From NCBI GenBank assembly GCA_947627885.1, contig CANQXP010000016.1:1-35716 (forward strand): a stretch of 35,716 nucleotides of DNA. The letters are read 5' to 3'. Position numbers and translations under genes: made by a program. Positions within the stretch are counted from its first letter, which is position 1; the number at the start of each line of letters is the position of its first letter. Origin of the DNA: an uncultured Rikenella sp. (lineage in GTDB: Bacteria; Bacteroidota; Bacteroidia; Bacteroidales; Rikenellaceae). The notes beneath the pieces are model-generated. The model made no database searches. It was not told the DNA's origin and worked only from the letters and a program-made list of their open reading frames with translations. This document shows, piece after piece, positions 13,407 through 23,060 of this stretch.

Positions 13407-16400
13407 TTAGCCCAGGCAGAAACAGATGGGGAAGTATCCGGCATATACTCCGCTGCTGCCTTTCACCGTACCTGTGTTGTCTACATAAAACGTGTATCCG
13501 TATCCTCCCTGCAAGGGGAACGAACGGGTCATGTATGGCGCGCCGCTTGAGTAACTACCTTGCGCGACGATGATGGACGGATGGGCGTTCGTTATACCAC
13601 CGTCGGAAGCCTGCACCGTTTCGAAGTATTTGAAGAACGTGCCTTCCGGTATCGTTCCGTTGAAGTAGTTCATGTAACTCGGGGCGCCGCATTTCTGGTT
13701 GCACAGCTCGGTAACGGACGGTATGAATGCCCTCGCCGGGACGGTGGCCTGCGTAGTGTCCGGCCTTTTCAAGTACGGCAGGTTGATGGCTACGCCCATG
13801 CTTGTGGCGAACTGGACGATGGGTATGTTGTTGCCGCGCGACGACGAATACTTTCTTTCTATCGTCTGTATTCCGGTATAGTTTGGAGTGATACCGCAAT
13901 ACTGCGCCAAGTACGTGTTTTCATAGCTGGTCTGCGCGGATATCAACCAGTTTTCAGGGTCGCCGTTCGAGAACGAGGTCATGAACACGAAGCCGCACTT
14001 GTGGCCGTCAACAGTGTCGTACACGTTGATATCGACAAGCCGCACATTTTCGGTGTCGCTCGTCCCTATCTTCTTTGTCTGCCCCAACAGCTGCTTAGCG
14101 CCCGGAGACGTGTTCGAGAGTCCGTACTCGGCGTAGCGGTGCGAGAGCTTCTTGATCTCGTCCCAGCTCATGGACTCCAGGTTCACGGTCCCCGAAACCG
14201 TCACCTTCAACAGGCTTGAGTTCGACTCCGTAGGCAGGTTGTCGGCGGAAACCGACACCGACACGTTCGAGGTCGCCACGGGTGCCGCGGCTATCGTTTC
14301 CATGCCCATGTGGTTGGCGGCGACGGAGCCGTAGTTGGTTGGACCGCCCCCGGCGATGGCCTTTCGCGACGGCGTGGAGGTGGATATCTTCTTCGCATAC
14401 GCCCCGGTGTCGAGGTCGCCGACCTTTTCGGTCAGGGTGAAGTTCGTGAGCGTCGCGGGAGAGGTGTTCGCGACGATGATGGAGAACCCGGCGACCTCCC
14501 CGGCCTTGATGGTCGTGGTGCCGCCGTCGTCGGTCGCCTCGGCGTAGGTGAGCGAGACGCCCTTGCTGCTCACGCCCAACGCCGTCTTGAGCGCCGCCAA
14601 GCTCGTGACGCCGGTCCCGCCGTTGGCCACCCCGAGCACGCCCGTGACGCCGTGCGTGTTGTTCGCGCTGCCGTCGAAGTTCACGGCCGTGGTGAGCGCC
14701 AGGTTGGTCTGGAACGCCCGCGGCGTCGTGAGCTTCGCCACGGTGCCCGCGGCGTTGCCGGTGCCGCCGTTTGCGGCGGGAAGGATGCCCGTGACGCCGT
14801 GCGTGTTGTTGGCGCTGCCGTCGAAGTTCACGGCCGCCGTGGTGGCGAGGTTCGTCAAAAACGCCCTTGGCGTGGTGAGCTTGGCGACGGTCCCGGCTGC
14901 GTTGCCGGTGCCGCCGTTGGCCACGGGGAGGACTCCGGTGATGCTTCCGACCGGGACCTTGGAGACGCTGGAGTACACGGGGGCCCACGCGCCCCACGTG
15001 GCGTTGTTGATGTTTAACCTCACGTACATGGCTCCGGAGGTGAGGATGCCGATCTGCCACGACCAGCTGTTCGTCGTCCCGGCCGTGAGGGTGTTCGCGA
15101 GCATGAGGACGACGCCGTAGGAGGACGCCACGGGAGGGTTCTTGGAGGCGTTGTTCCAGGTGTAGACGCCCGGGTCGGTTATGGCGTTCAGGTCCGCGAC
15201 GTTGGCGTGGCCCGCCGCCTGCGGGGTGGAGAATATCATTCCCGCAAGTTTCGCGAAGTTGGCCGCGTTGTTCCCCGTGCCGCCGTGCGTGGTGGGGAGG
15301 ACCCCGGTCACGCCGTGGACGTTGTTGGCGGTGCCGTTGAAGTTGACGGCGGTCTCAAGCCCCAAGTTCGTCTGGAAGGAGCGCGCTGTCGCAAGGCTCG
15401 CCGCCGCTCCCGTCGTGTTGCCCGTGCCGCCGTGCCCGACGGGCAAAACGCCCGTCACGCCGTGGACGTTCGCGGCGCTGCCGTTGAACGCGACGGCGGT
15501 CTCGATTCCGAGGTTCGTCTGGAAGGTGCGAGCGGTCGCCAGGGTGTTGGCGGAAGGCACGACGTTGGTCCACTTGGTCGCGTAGTCGGTCGTGCCGCTC
15601 TTGACGAGGGCCTGGCCGTCGGTGCCCCCGGCCACAAGGCCGGGACCGGCGGGTCCCTGCGGGCCTGCGGAACCGGCGGGGCCGGTCGGGCCTTGCAAGC
15701 CCGTCGCGCCTGCGGGGCCGGTCTCGCCGGTGAGGCCGCGCTCGCCCTGCGGGCCGCGTGCGCCCTGCGGGCCTGCGGGGCCTGCGGGGCCGGTCGCGCC
15801 CTGCAAGGCCACGTTGTATGCCACGGTCGAGGAGCCGCTCGTGTAGGTCGTCGTGGTGCGCGCCCAGACGTACTGGCCGGGGCTGGCCTCGGGAGGCGTG
15901 GCCTCCCAGCCGCTGCCGGGGGCGGCGGTGGCGGAGTCTCCAACGGCGTAGACCGTGGTCGCGCCCGTGACGCCGCGGCCCGCAGGGCCGGTGTCGCCCT
16001 TTGCCCCGGCCGTGCCCGCGGCACCGGCAGGCCCGGCCGGACCGGCCGCGCCCGCGGGGCCGGTCGCGCCCTGGAGCGACACGGCGTAGGCTATCGTAGG
16101 CTGTCCGGATGTATAGGTCGTCGTGGTGCGGGTCCAGAGGTACTTGCCCGCATCCACCGCCACGGGCGTGGCCGACCACGTGGAGGAGGGGGCCTCGGTC
16201 GCAGATTCCCCGGCCTGGTACTCCACCTTCGCCGAGAGCACGCCCCTGCCCGCCGCTCCCGTGGGGCCTGCCGGTCCTGCGGGGCCAGCGTCGCCCTTCG
16301 CCCCCTGCATCTTCACCACGAAGTCGTAGGTGCCGCTGCCGTTCTTGACGTAGACGGAGCCGTTCGTCTCGGCCTGCGGGTCGTCGGGGTCGGTCAGCAT

Positions 16401-17783
16401 GACGAAGGAGTTCTCGGGCACGCCGTCGGATTCCGCGGCCGCGTTCATGGCGGCCTCGTCCTTGTAGGTCTTGGCGATGGAGAAGGCCTCGCCGCGCTCG
16501 CCGGTCGCGCCGTCCTTGCCTTGGCGGACCGGGATGTCCACCGTCACGTCCCCCACGGGGTCGTCGAAGGAGAGCTTGAGGCGGCACCACAGCCACTTGC
16601 CGCCCGAAACCTGCGGGGGCTCTGCCTGCCACTCGACCTCGACGGGGGCGGTCTCCCCCGAGTCGCCGCTGGCGTAGGTCGCCTCGCCCGCGGTCACGCC
16701 CGGGCCGGTCGCGCCGCGCGGACCCTGTGCTCCGGGCGTGCCCGCCTCGCCCTGCTCGCCCGCCTCGCCGCGCGGGCCGGTCGGTCCGGTCTTGCCCTGG
16801 AGCGCCACGGAGTAGGCGACCGTGGGGTCGCCGTCGGTGTAGTTCGTGGTGGTGCGGGTCCAGAGGTACTGCCCCTCCGGGGCCTCCTGCACCTCGGCCT
16901 GCCAGCCGTCCTGCGGGGCCTCGGTGGAAGATTCCGCCACGGCGTACTCGACCGTCGCCGACTCGACACCGGTGCCGGAGTCGCCCTTGGGGCCGCGGGC
17001 GCCGGGCGTGCCCGCAGCCCCCCTCATGTGCGTGACGAGGACGTAGGCACCCTCGTGCTTCACGTAGACGTCGCCCTCGCCCTCGACGGGCGCGTCCTGC
17101 CCGCCGATGATGACGTGCGCACCTTCGGGCACGCCGTCCTCGGCGGCCGCGGCGTCCATGGCGTCCTTTGAGGCGTAGGTCTTTTCGAAGGTGAGGGCGG
17201 GACCCACGGGACCCTGCTCGCCGCGGTCGCCCTTGGGGCCGCGCTCGCCTTCGGGGCCGCGCTCGCCCTGCTCTCCCTGGACGCCCTGCGGCCCCTCGGG
17301 TCCGCGCGGGCCTTCGGGTCCGGCAGGGCCGCGCTCGCCGGGGTCGCCCTGCTCGCCCCTCGCGCCCTCGGGGCCGACAGGTCCCGGCGCGCCGGTGTCG
17401 CCCTTCTCGCCCGTGGGGCCGACCGGGCCTTCCTCGCCCTGCTCGCCGCGCTCGCCTTTGGGGCCGGTGGGGCCGGTGACGCACACGCCGTCCTCGCTCG
17501 GCAGGATGGCCACATCGCCCGTGATGTAGGTCACCACGTCGCGCTCGAAAACCCAGGTGCCGTCCTCCCAGGCGGGGTTCACGTTGCCCCACTCGCCGCC
17601 CGAGGGGCGGTCCGGGGCGATGGAGAGGTAGTACTGCTTTTGGAGGGACGCGATGGCCTCGACGTCCTGGGTGAGGAGAAGCCCGTCGATCTCCCTCATG
17701 GCGGTGTTGTAGACGCCGACCAAATCGGCGTGCTCGTTCGATTCAAAGAGCGGGAAGCCGTGTATCGGCGTCGTTTCCGCCAT
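13407..17783 (-). CDS. Large collagen-like receptor-binding fibre
   Basis: 1458 residues. Start at 17783 with AAAGGAG upstream. Order: fibre anchor (residues 8-37, [20 protein letters not shown]); Gly-X-Y collagen blocks from about residue 104, interrupted by two KTY..DAM..DGVPE modules and four [10 protein letters not shown]-type modules; then about five GVTGVLP..NGGTGN repeats typical of tail fibres; then a C-terminal head near the last 270 residues that ends [11 protein letters not shown] and resembles the DUF6273-type domain of gut phages and surface proteins. Collagen blocks should form trimeric rods. The DNA of the GGTGN repeats (14630-14960) is nearly repeated, making length variation by recombination likely. 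Late operon. Confidence 0.85.
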   Translation of the reverse strand: MAETTPIHGFPLFESNEHADLVGVYNTAMREIDGLLLTQDVEAIASLQKQYYLSIAPDRPSGGEWGNVNPAWEDGTWVFERDVVTYITGDVAILPSEDGVCVTGPTGPKGERGEQGEEGPVGPTGEKGDTGAPGPVGPEGARGEQGDPGERGPAGPEGPRGPEGPQGVQGEQGERGPEGERGPKGDRGEQGPVGPALTFEKTYASKDAMDAAAAEDGVPEGAHVIIGGQDAPVEGEGDVYVKHEGAYVLVTHMRGAAGTPGARGPKGDSGTGVESATVEYAVAESSTEAPQDGWQAEVQEAPEGQYLWTRTTTNYTDGDPTVAYSVALQGKTGPTGPRGEAGEQGEAGTPGAQGPRGATGPGVTAGEATYASGDSGETAPVEVEWQAEPPQVSGGKWLWCRLKLSFDDPVGDVTVDIPVRQGKDGATGERGEAFSIAKTYKDEAAMNAAAESDGVPENSFVMLTDPDDPQAETNGSVYVKNGSGTYDFVVKMQGAKGDAGPAGPAGPTGAAGRGVLSAKVEYQAGESATEAPSSTWSATPVAVDAGKYLWTRTTTTYTSGQPTIAYAVSLQGATGPAGAAGPAGPAGAAGTAGAKGDTGPAGRGVTGATTVYAVGDSATAAPGSGWEATPPEASPGQYVWARTTTTYTSGSSTVAYNVALQGATGPAGPAGPQGARGPQGERGLTGETGPAGATGLQGPTGPAGSAGPQGPAGPGLVAGGTDGQALVKSGTTDYATKWTNVVPSANTLATARTFQTNLGIETAVAFNGSAANVHGVTGVLPVGHGGTGNTTGAAASLATARSFQTNLGLETAVNFNGTANNVHGVTGVLPTTHGGTGNNAANFAKLAGMIFSTPQAAGHANVADLNAITDPGVYTWNNASKNPPVASSYGVVLMLANTLTAGTTNSWSWQIGILTSGAMYVRLNINNATWGAWAPVYSSVSKVPVGSITGVLPVANGGTGNAAGTVAKLTTPRAFLTNLATTAAVNFDGSANNTHGVTGILPAANGGTGNAAGTVAKLTTPRAFQTNLALTTAVNFDGSANNTHGVTGVLGVANGGTGVTSLAALKTALGVSSKGVSLTYAEATDDGGTTTIKAGEVAGFSIIVANTSPATLTNFTLTEKVGDLDTGAYAKKISTSTPSRKAIAGGGPTNYGSVAANHMGMETIAAAPVATSNVSVSVSADNLPTESNSSLLKVTVSGTVNLESMSWDEIKKLSHRYAEYGLSNTSPGAKQLLGQTKKIGTSDTENVRLVDINVYDTVDGHKCGFVFMTSFSNGDPENWLISAQTSYENTYLAQYCGITPNYTGIQTIERKYSSSRGNNIPIVQFATSMGVAINLPYLKRPDTTQATVPARAFIPSVTELCNQKCGAPSYMNYFNGTIPEGTFFKYFETVQASDGGITNAHPSIIVAQGSYSSGAPYMTRSFPLQGGYGYTFYVDNTGTVKGSSGVYAGYFPICFCLG

Positions 17784-17793
17784 GCTCGCTCCT

Positions 17794-18483
17794 TTACGGT
17801 ATGTAGACGTAGCCCGACTCGTCCTTGCGGGCCGTCTTGATGTCGTATGCCGTGACCTCGCCGGAGTCCCCGCCTTCGAACTTGGTGAGCGTGGGGTCCA
17901 TTGAGAAGCCCAGGTCCTCGATGAGCGCACGGCCCGCCACTGCAAGCCCGCGCACGGTGAGGCCGCTCTCGGCCAGGTCGCAGACCGTCATGTCCAGCTC
18001 CGCCAGCTCGCAGCACGTGATGCCGTGGACGGTGAGGTCGTTGAACATGTCGCGCATGGCGTCCACGCTGCCGGTCCACCACCCGTGCTGGACGTCCCAG
18101 GTGAGGCACCCCTGCTCGGACTCGCGTATCAGCTCGACCAGCTCGTCGCGCAGTTTGGAGAGGGCTGTGTAGAACTCGTCCGTCATCTCGCCCGACTGCT
18201 GGTTCACGTCGCTCGCGAACTGCTCCAGGGCCTGGTCGATGCAGCAGTAGGCCTCCACCAGCTCGTTGTGGCCGCAGGCGACCTTGCTCAAAAGCTCCAT
18301 GTACGAGAGCGAATCGTCGTACACAAGCGGCAGCGCCCGGTGGGCGACCCAGCGGATGGGCATGGGACCGCGCCGGTAGGCCTCATGCCCGCACCCGCCG
18401 AAGTGACCGGGGGCGGGCGCGCACGTGCCGCAGCAGCCCTTCGCGGGTTGGGGTTTGCAGGGCGGGGGTGTGAGGACGCCCAT
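17794..18483 (-). CDS. Virion protein, likely fibre adaptor/base
   Basis: 229 residues. Cys/Pro-rich N-terminus (residues 1-35, KGCCGTCAPAPGHFGGCGHE), then a RWVAHRALPLVYDDSLSYME segment seen in N-terminal regions of phage appendage proteins. A helical region (60-130) follows, then evenly spaced short repeats (LTVHGITC, LDMTVCDLAES, LTVRGLAV) that look like a small beta-helix. It lies directly before the three fibre genes, so it may be the adaptor that carries them (inference). Start overlaps the endolysin end; AGGGGAG upstream. Confidence 0.6.
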   Translation of the reverse strand: MGVLTPPPCKPQPAKGCCGTCAPAPGHFGGCGHEAYRRGPMPIRWVAHRALPLVYDDSLSYMELLSKVACGHNELVEAYCCIDQALEQFASDVNQQSGEMTDEFYTALSKLRDELVELIRESEQGCLTWDVQHGWWTGSVDAMRDMFNDLTVHGITCCELAELDMTVCDLAESGLTVRGLAVAGRALIEDLGFSMDPTLTKFEGGDSGEVTAYDIKTARKDESGYVYIP

Positions 18484-18484
18484 G

Positions 18485-19351
18485 CTACACGCTCCCCTCG
18501 TTCAGTCTGCGCTGCATCTCGGCCACGGCGTCTGCGTAGGTGGCGACATTATAGCGCGCCATGAGCCGTTCGCGGCAGATGGGACCCCAGAGTCCGTCGC
18601 GCTCCACGCCCAGAACCTCCTGGAGCCGCCGGATGACGGGGCTGCCCAGAAGCGTCTCGTCGTACTGCCAGCCGCCGGTCTGCCGCTCGTCGCAGCACGT
18701 CTCGCAGTACTGGTGCCAGACCTCGCCGTCGGCCTCGCTGCCGAGGACCTCCTGGAGCCTGGCCGTCGTGGCGCGCCCCCACCACCCGTCGTCCTCAAGC
18801 GGGGTGCCCTCGCTCGCAGAGCCTGCCGACAGGTTTATGACGACATGCCAGTCGTCCTCCAAAAGGATGTCGCCGGGGAGCAGGTGCTCGTCGCTCGTGA
18901 GGTAGCGCTCGTCCTCAAGCACGGCGAAACCGGCGTTGGCCAGGGCGTCGCGCATGTAGTACGTGGTGAGCGACGGCGACACGGCTGCAAGCTCGGGGAT
19001 TCCCGCACGAAGCCCCGCCGCCTTCACGATGGCGGCCGTGGAGCTGGAGCAGTCCGCCTCGCACGGCTCGCATATCTCGGCCGGGTCGTTCGTGGGGGCT
19101 GCGTGCAAAAGGTTCCAGAACGTGAGCCGCTGCCACTGGTCGTAGCCGATGAGGTCGTTGTCGGCGGCCGCCTCGGCGAGGTAGGCGATGTCGTCGCCCA
19201 CCCGGCGCAAGGGGTGTCTAAGCACGCACCTCCAGCCGCTCGCGCTCGGGTAGCGGTACCAGGGGACGACGGCGTACTCGCCGCCGGTCTGATCTCCCGC
19301 GACGCCTCCCGCGAAGCCGCCCGTCTCGTCGCTGCCGCAGGAGCTAAGCAT
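18485..19351 (-). CDS. Endolysin, NlpC/P60-like peptidase with wall-binding repeats
   Basis: 288 residues. The N-terminal 175 residues look like a phage NlpC/P60-type peptidase: GDQTGGEYAV near 19-28, catalytic Cys in DCSSST at residue 101, and catalytic His in DDWHVVI at 169. Residues 186-288 are a wall-binding module (DDGWWGRATTARLQEVLG ... DGLWG ... AVAEMQRRLNEG) also found twice in the tail knob at 24059. It should cut peptide bridges of host peptidoglycan at the end of infection, released by the adjacent holin. ATG at 19351 overlaps the holin stop by 8 bp. Confidence 0.8.
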   Translation of the reverse strand: MLSSCGSDETGGFAGGVAGDQTGGEYAVVPWYRYPSASGWRCVLRHPLRRVGDDIAYLAEAAADNDLIGYDQWQRLTFWNLLHAAPTNDPAEICEPCEADCSSSTAAIVKAAGLRAGIPELAAVSPSLTTYYMRDALANAGFAVLEDERYLTSDEHLLPGDILLEDDWHVVINLSAGSASEGTPLEDDGWWGRATTARLQEVLGSEADGEVWHQYCETCCDERQTGGWQYDETLLGSPVIRRLQEVLGVERDGLWGPICRERLMARYNVATYADAVAEMQRRLNEGSV

Positions 19352-19538
19352 CGTCCTTGCCGCCTCTCCCGAACCCGAGGTCGATTGCCGTTTCGAGCAG
19401 CTTCTTAAGCTCGCCGACCGTCTCGGTGACGTTCGTGAGCGTCGTGTGGCAGGTGTGCCACATGAGCAGGAATGCCGCAATTGGGAAGCCGCAGTTCGAT
19501 ATGAGCTGCGTGACCACGTCCACGATTCCCTGTTCCAT
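19344..19538 (-). CDS. Putative holin (BhlA/UviB-like)
   Basis: 64 residues: short polar start, one membrane helix (FPIAAFLLMWHTC near residues 18-30), then an amphipathic charged tail (TVGELKKLLETAIDLG). This layout (single helix then coiled tail) fits BhlA-type holins. It lies directly upstream of, and overlaps, the endolysin, as expected for a lysis cassette. Probably forms the membrane lesion that gives the endolysin access to the wall. Identification rests on layout and position rather than strong sequence motifs. Confidence 0.65.
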   Translation of the reverse strand: MEQGIVDVVTQLISNCGFPIAAFLLMWHTCHTTLTNVTETVGELKKLLETAIDLGFGRGGKDDA

Positions 19539-19937
19539 CTAGCGTCGCCCCCCTCGCTCCGCCGCGTCCATGAGTTCGCGATATCCCTGCGGGTCGTTCT
19601 CCTTCATGTCGGCGAGGTGGTCCTCAAGAAGTCCCCAGGCCTCCTCGACCGGCATCTTGCCCAAGGCCCCCAGGACGTCGCCTTGGGAGCGCATGCCGCT
19701 GCGGTAGCGGCCCGCCTGGGAGCGCTGCCCGCCCCACTCGGCCTGGCCCCTGGGATTGCCGCCCCAGTCGTCGGCCTGGCCCCGCTGGCCGTAGCGCTTG
19801 AAGGGGTGTCCGTCGTCCATCATGGAGAAGTGGTCCCTCACGGTGTAGAGGGCCGCGAGCCGCTCGACGTTCCCCCAGCTCGCGTCCTTCATCTCCAGCT
19901 TGCGTATCTCGTCGTCGAGCACGTCAACGTCGAGCAT
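19539..19937 (-). CDS. Virion-associated hypothetical protein
   Basis: 132 residues, starting MLDVDVLDDEIRKLEMKDAS, a helical N-terminus (LAALYTVRDHF) like that of proteins common in gut phages and prophages. A central Gly/Gln/Arg-rich disordered part (residues 45-85) and a helical C-terminus (PVEEAWGLLEDHLADMKEND) follow. It overlaps the upstream gene by 14 bp. Not assigned a function; position between capsid accessory genes and lysis genes suggests a structural or assembly role. Confidence 0.62.
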   Translation of the reverse strand: MLDVDVLDDEIRKLEMKDASWGNVERLAALYTVRDHFSMMDDGHPFKRYGQRGQADDWGGNPRGQAEWGGQRSQAGRYRSGMRSQGDVLGALGKMPVEEAWGLLEDHLADMKENDPQGYRELMDAAERGGRR

Positions 19938-20505
19938 CTCGTCCCCCGTCCTCGCGCGCCCGCCGGGCCTTGCGCGCCCGGCGGGCGAAGGTCCCTTGCA
20001 TGTCGGAGACGGCGGCGAGGTCCCACCGCACGCCCTCCATCTTGGAGGCCGCCTCGATGGCGTCCTCAAGCTCGCGCGCGGCGCATGCGGCGGCCTCGCG
20101 CGCCGCCTCGGCCTCGAAGGCGACGGCCGCGTCCCCCATGAGGTCGTTCTCAAGCGCCCTCATGGCGGCGACCGTCTCCTCCTCCCACGCCACCCACGCC
20201 TCCACGAGGGCCTTGAGCGCGTCGCGGGACTCGGTTTCCCGGAGCGCGTAGCAGGGCCGGTCGATGAGAGACGAAGGCAACGGGTCGGGGTGCGTAGGCG
20301 CTGCCGTGCAGCTCCAGCCGCTCCGACGGCTGGAGAGGGCGCTGCGGCGGCAGAGTTCCGCCAGCTCGGCCTCGGCGCGCTGGGCGTGCAGGGCCGAAAG
20401 GCCGTGCATGCCCAGCTGTTCGAACCCGGCCACCAGGCGCGTGTGGACCATGGTGCCGTCGGCTGCCCTGGCGCACAGCACCGCCCATGCGTCGCGCGCG
20501 TCCAT
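19924..20505 (-). CDS. Hypothetical helical protein
   Basis: 193 residues, Ala/Glu/Arg-rich and almost wholly helical, starting MDARDAWAVLCARAADGTMV. Residues 100-190 form long charged helices (AAREAAACAARELEDAIEAA) ending in a basic tail (RRARKARRAREDGGRDARR) that could bind nucleic acid. Its ATG abuts the stop of the 20506 gene. Late operon; virion or assembly role assumed only from position. Confidence 0.6.
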   Translation of the reverse strand: MDARDAWAVLCARAADGTMVHTRLVAGFEQLGMHGLSALHAQRAEAELAELCRRSALSSRRSGWSCTAAPTHPDPLPSSLIDRPCYALRETESRDALKALVEAWVAWEEETVAAMRALENDLMGDAAVAFEAEAAREAAACAARELEDAIEAASKMEGVRWDLAAVSDMQGTFARRARKARRAREDGGRDARR

Positions 20506-20913
20506 CTAGATTCCCACCACGGTGAGCGCCGCGTTCTCGACGGTCACGGGGTCGCCCGTGCTGGTCGTGACGCGAAGCGTGAGCGTCTTGGAGGTGCCGC
20601 AGCAGGCGTTGCGGACGATGGCCGGGACGGTGACGTTGCCCTCGCCCACGGCGGCCACGTTGACCGTCGCCGTGGCCCCCTGGACGGGCAGGCCGTCCTC
20701 CAATAGGGCCACGGTCACGACGAGGGCCGCGTTGCTCGACACGGTGACGTTGCCCACCACGTCGTACCAACCCGTGCCGCTCGCGACGATGCCGTCGCCC
20801 GAGAGCGCGAGCTGGCAGCCCTTGCGCCTCACGACGCTGCCGAGCGGGACCGTGCCGCCGCTCGCCACGGAGACGCCCCCCGTGCTCGCGACGTAGATTG
20901 CGCTGCATGCCAC
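20506..20913 (-). CDS. Beta jelly-roll-like minor virion protein
   Basis: 135 residues from a GTG start with AGGGGG upstream. Begins (M)ACSAIYVASTGGVSVASGG and continues with PLGSVVRRKG, GDGIVASGTGWYDVVGNVTV, LLEDGLPVQGATATV and VRNACCG. It resembles a small all-beta protein, often paired with a Cys-rich partner, in many gut phages, whose pattern suggests a TNF-like jelly roll. Probably a decoration or appendage protein. Part of the late operon next to the partner at 20926. Confidence 0.65.
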   Translation of the reverse strand: MACSAIYVASTGGVSVASGGTVPLGSVVRRKGCQLALSGDGIVASGTGWYDVVGNVTVSSNAALVVTVALLEDGLPVQGATATVNVAAVGEGNVTVPAIVRNACCGTSKTLTLRVTTSTGDPVTVENAALTVVGI

Positions 20914-20925
20914 CGCTACCGCCCC

Positions 20926-21531
20926 CTAGACGGTAGCGCCGCAGCAGGAGCCGCAGAACGGGTTCGACCCGGCGCTGTAGGAAAAGCCGGTCGGGTAGCG
21001 CACGACGCCCGCGAGCTGGGCCTGGAGCTGGAGCTGGTTGATCTGGTTCTGCATGTCCGCCATGCGGTTGGTGCAGATGGCGTCCAGCACCTTCTGAATC
21101 TGCTCGGTGGTGTTGGCGTTGATGGCCGCCGTGTTCATGGCGGCGTTGTAGTTCACCGAGTCGATGCCGCGCTGGGTGGTGCAGCAGCAGTCGGAGAGCT
21201 GGCGACCCAGGGCACCGAAGTTGGACAGGCTCTCGTAGCCGAAGTTGCAGAGGCCGTTGGTGAGCTGGGTGAACTGCCCCTGCTGCGCGTCGGAGAGCCG
21301 ACCCACCGCGTTCTCCAGGTTGTTGAAGTTCATGGCGTTGCACAGGCCCGCCTCGGTCACGGGTTCGCCTCCCCCGTTGCCACCGCCGCCGAACCCGAAG
21401 CCGTTGCGGCCCCAAATGATGGCGAACAGGATGATGAGCGCCCAGATTCCGCCCGCGTCCCCGAATCCGCCCGAGCCGCGCCCGCCCTGGAGCGCCGCGA
21501 TGTCGGCAGGCCCGATAGCTCCCTCGCCCAT
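20926..21531 (-). CDS. Cys-rich virion-associated protein with membrane segment
   Basis: 201 residues. Order: Gly-rich start; one hydrophobic helix (IWALIILFAIIWG near residues 29-41); Gly-rich linker (GFGFGGGGNGGG); a coiled helical region with C-N and DCCCTTQRGIDSVNYNAAMN; MADMQNQINQLQLQAQLAG; and a C-terminus FCGSCCG. This layout is common among gut phages and prophages and usually lies beside the small jelly-roll protein, as here. Exact role unknown: it may be a minor capsid, internal or membrane-contact protein. ATG at 21531 with GGAAAGGGGAAC upstream. Confidence 0.65.
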   Translation of the reverse strand: MGEGAIGPADIAALQGGRGSGGFGDAGGIWALIILFAIIWGRNGFGFGGGGNGGGEPVTEAGLCNAMNFNNLENAVGRLSDAQQGQFTQLTNGLCNFGYESLSNFGALGRQLSDCCCTTQRGIDSVNYNAAMNTAAINANTTEQIQKVLDAICTNRMADMQNQINQLQLQAQLAGVVRYPTGFSYSAGSNPFCGSCCGATV

Positions 21532-21545
21532 GTCGTTCCCCTTTC

Positions 21546-21791
21546 CTAGAGCATTCCCCGTATCCCGTCCCAGTCGATGCCGTTCTCGGCGGCGATCTGG
21601 TCCGGGGTCTTGCCTTTGTTGGCCGCCAAGAACTGGGCGAAGGCGGGGTTGGCGGCGGCCAGCGCCGCAGCGAAGGCGGAGGGGTCGCGCCCTCCCATGG
21701 CGGCCTTCACGCCCGCCACGATGTTCGCAACCCCCGAGGTACCACCGGTGCCTCGATTCGCGTTTGCAGCCGCGAAGACGCTACTCGGCAT
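21546..21791 (-). CDS. Small Ala-rich hypothetical protein
   Basis: 81 residues starting MPSSVFAAANANRGTGGTSG. Ala/Asn-rich helices (PSAFAAALAAANPAFAQFLA) lead to a short end KTPDQIAAENGIDWDGIRGM. The frame is open further upstream, but the ATG at 21791 has an AGGGTGAGGG ribosome binding site and overlaps the previous stop by 11 bp, fitting translational coupling. Late operon, role unknown. Confidence 0.6.
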   Translation of the reverse strand: MPSSVFAAANANRGTGGTSGVANIVAGVKAAMGGRDPSAFAAALAAANPAFAQFLAANKGKTPDQIAAENGIDWDGIRGML

Positions 21792-22113
21792 GGCCCTCAC
21801 CCTTCCTAAGCTCGGCGACCGCCGCCTCCAGGGCGGCGACGCGGGCCTCGAAGTCCGCCTGCTGCGGTGCGGGAGCCGCGGGCGCCTCCTCCACAAGACG
21901 GTACGTCTTGATGGTGGGGAAGCCCGCCCCGTCGGTCGTCTTGACGTAGACGAACTCGGCGGAGTTGTCGAACAGCGCCGCGGAGGAGTTCGGCCCCATC
22001 GCGTAGGCCGCGGCCCCGTCCCGCCCGCTCACGAACGTGATGGCCTGCGGCGGCGTTGCTTGCGGCTGCAAGGGCTGGCGCCACCCCCACGGGTTGAACC
22101 CCTGTTCGTACAT
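21781..22113 (-). CDS. Small virion-associated protein with coiled-coil tail
   Basis: 110 residues. Starts MYEQGFNPWGWRQPLQPQAT, then VSGRDGAAAYAMGPNSSAAL, FDNSAEFVYVKTTDGAGFPT, IKTYRLVEE, and a C-terminal coiled coil (FEARVAALEAAVAELRKGEG). The middle pattern (A-GP-SSAALFD, FY-K-TD--G-PT-K-Y) is typical of a small protein common in Firmicutes phages near head genes, of unknown role. ATG at 22113 is preferred over 22161 because AGGGAG stands at the right distance. Confidence 0.68.
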   Translation of the reverse strand: MYEQGFNPWGWRQPLQPQATPPQAITFVSGRDGAAAYAMGPNSSAALFDNSAEFVYVKTTDGAGFPTIKTYRLVEEAPAAPAPQQADFEARVAALEAAVAELRKGEGHAE

Positions 22114-22166
22114 GGCAGCTCCCTTCGATGAATGATACGCCGTTTGCTGAAACCCGTCCATTCGAA

Positions 22167-23060
22167 TCAGTCCCAGAGGCCGAAAAAGAGGTCCTCAAGC
22201 TCGCCGATGATCTGACGGTCGATGTTGAGCAGGGTGGTTCGGTACTCGGTGAGGAGCTGCGCGTAGCTCTTGCCCGGCGACTTTCCCGCCAGGTGTTGCA
22301 GGTAGTCCTCCGTGCTGCGCAGCTCGCGGGCCGTCTTTTCGTCCTCGGCGCGCTTCTGCGCCTCGTCCATGTCGCTCTTGCTCGTGGAGTTGGCGGTCGA
22401 GTCGGAGTTGGAGGTGGAGGTCGTCTCGTCGGTGACGCTGCCGTCGGTCTTGGAGGTGCCCTCGTCGTTCACGATGGTGGCGTCGGTCAGGTACTCCAAA
22501 CCCCGAAGGTCGCCCATGGTGCCCTGCGGGGTGTCGGAGTGGGCCGTCTCCTCGTCGGAGGTCGTGTGCGTCTGCTCGGTGGAGTCCTGCTCGCGCCTGC
22601 TCGTGCCGGTGGACTTTTCGTTCGCCTTGGAGTCGCTCGCGCCGGTCTCGCTGCGCTCGGTGTCGGTCGTGGCGTCGAGGTCGCGCGTTCCCTTCTCATC
22701 CTCGGCCTGCTTCACGTCCTTCTTCGTCCAGAGGTCGGTGTCGCGCAACGGGTCGAACACGAGAAGCTCGCTCTCGTAGAGCTTGTTGTAGTAGGGCATG
22801 ATGTCGTTCATGCGCGTGTCGAGACGCAGCTGCCAGAGGCCGACCGTCTCCTCGCAAATCTCGCGCGTGTAGAAGTGGCGCAGGATTTTGACTTCGAGGG
22901 GCAGCCGGTAGTCCTCGTCAAAGATGGGCCAGGGGAAGTCGAAAACCTTCGGCGCGGCTGCGGCGATGATGTCCTCGACGCGCGACATGCCGTGTGAGCG
23001 CGCCCCCATGCCGAACAGCTGTTCGCATATGAAGCGCACCTCGGTGGTGTAGAGGCTCAC
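22167..23060 (-). CDS. Lower collar protein (phi29 gp11-like)
   Basis: 297 residues. N-terminal domain (1-110; DFPWPIFDEDYRLPLEVKIL, RHFYTREICEETVGLWQLRL, MNDIMPYYNKLYESELLVFD) and C-terminal domain (245-297; YAQLLTEYRTTLLNIDRQII) match the lower collar of phi29-like and related podoviruses. Between them lies a long Ser/Thr/Asp/Glu-rich insert (130-245), low in complexity and typical of this protein. It forms the ring joining connector and tail knob. The ATG overlaps the connector stop (ATGA), so the two collar proteins are coupled. Confidence 0.88.
   Translation of the reverse strand: MSLYTTEVRFICEQLFGMGARSHGMSRVEDIIAAAAPKVFDFPWPIFDEDYRLPLEVKILRHFYTREICEETVGLWQLRLDTRMNDIMPYYNKLYESELLVFDPLRDTDLWTKKDVKQAEDEKGTRDLDATTDTERSETGASDSKANEKSTGTSRREQDSTEQTHTTSDEETAHSDTPQGTMGDLRGLEYLTDATIVNDEGTSKTDGSVTDETTSTSNSDSTANSTSKSDMDEAQKRAEDEKTARELRSTEDYLQHLAGKSPGKSYAQLLTEYRTTLLNIDRQIIGELEDLFFGLWD

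Noticed and set aside
11292-17171. Very long + strand open frames opposite the fibre genes (for example 11292-13550 and 15207-17171)
   Set aside because: They are antisense shadows of GC-rich fibre genes with strong codon bias; compositions are Arg/Gly/Ala-rich and no ribosome binding sites or families are seen.
15660-17480. Regular GC-rich repeats that might look like a CRISPR array
   Set aside because: They are codons of Gly-X-Y collagen repeats inside a continuous 1458-residue gene, with no spacer-repeat alternation.
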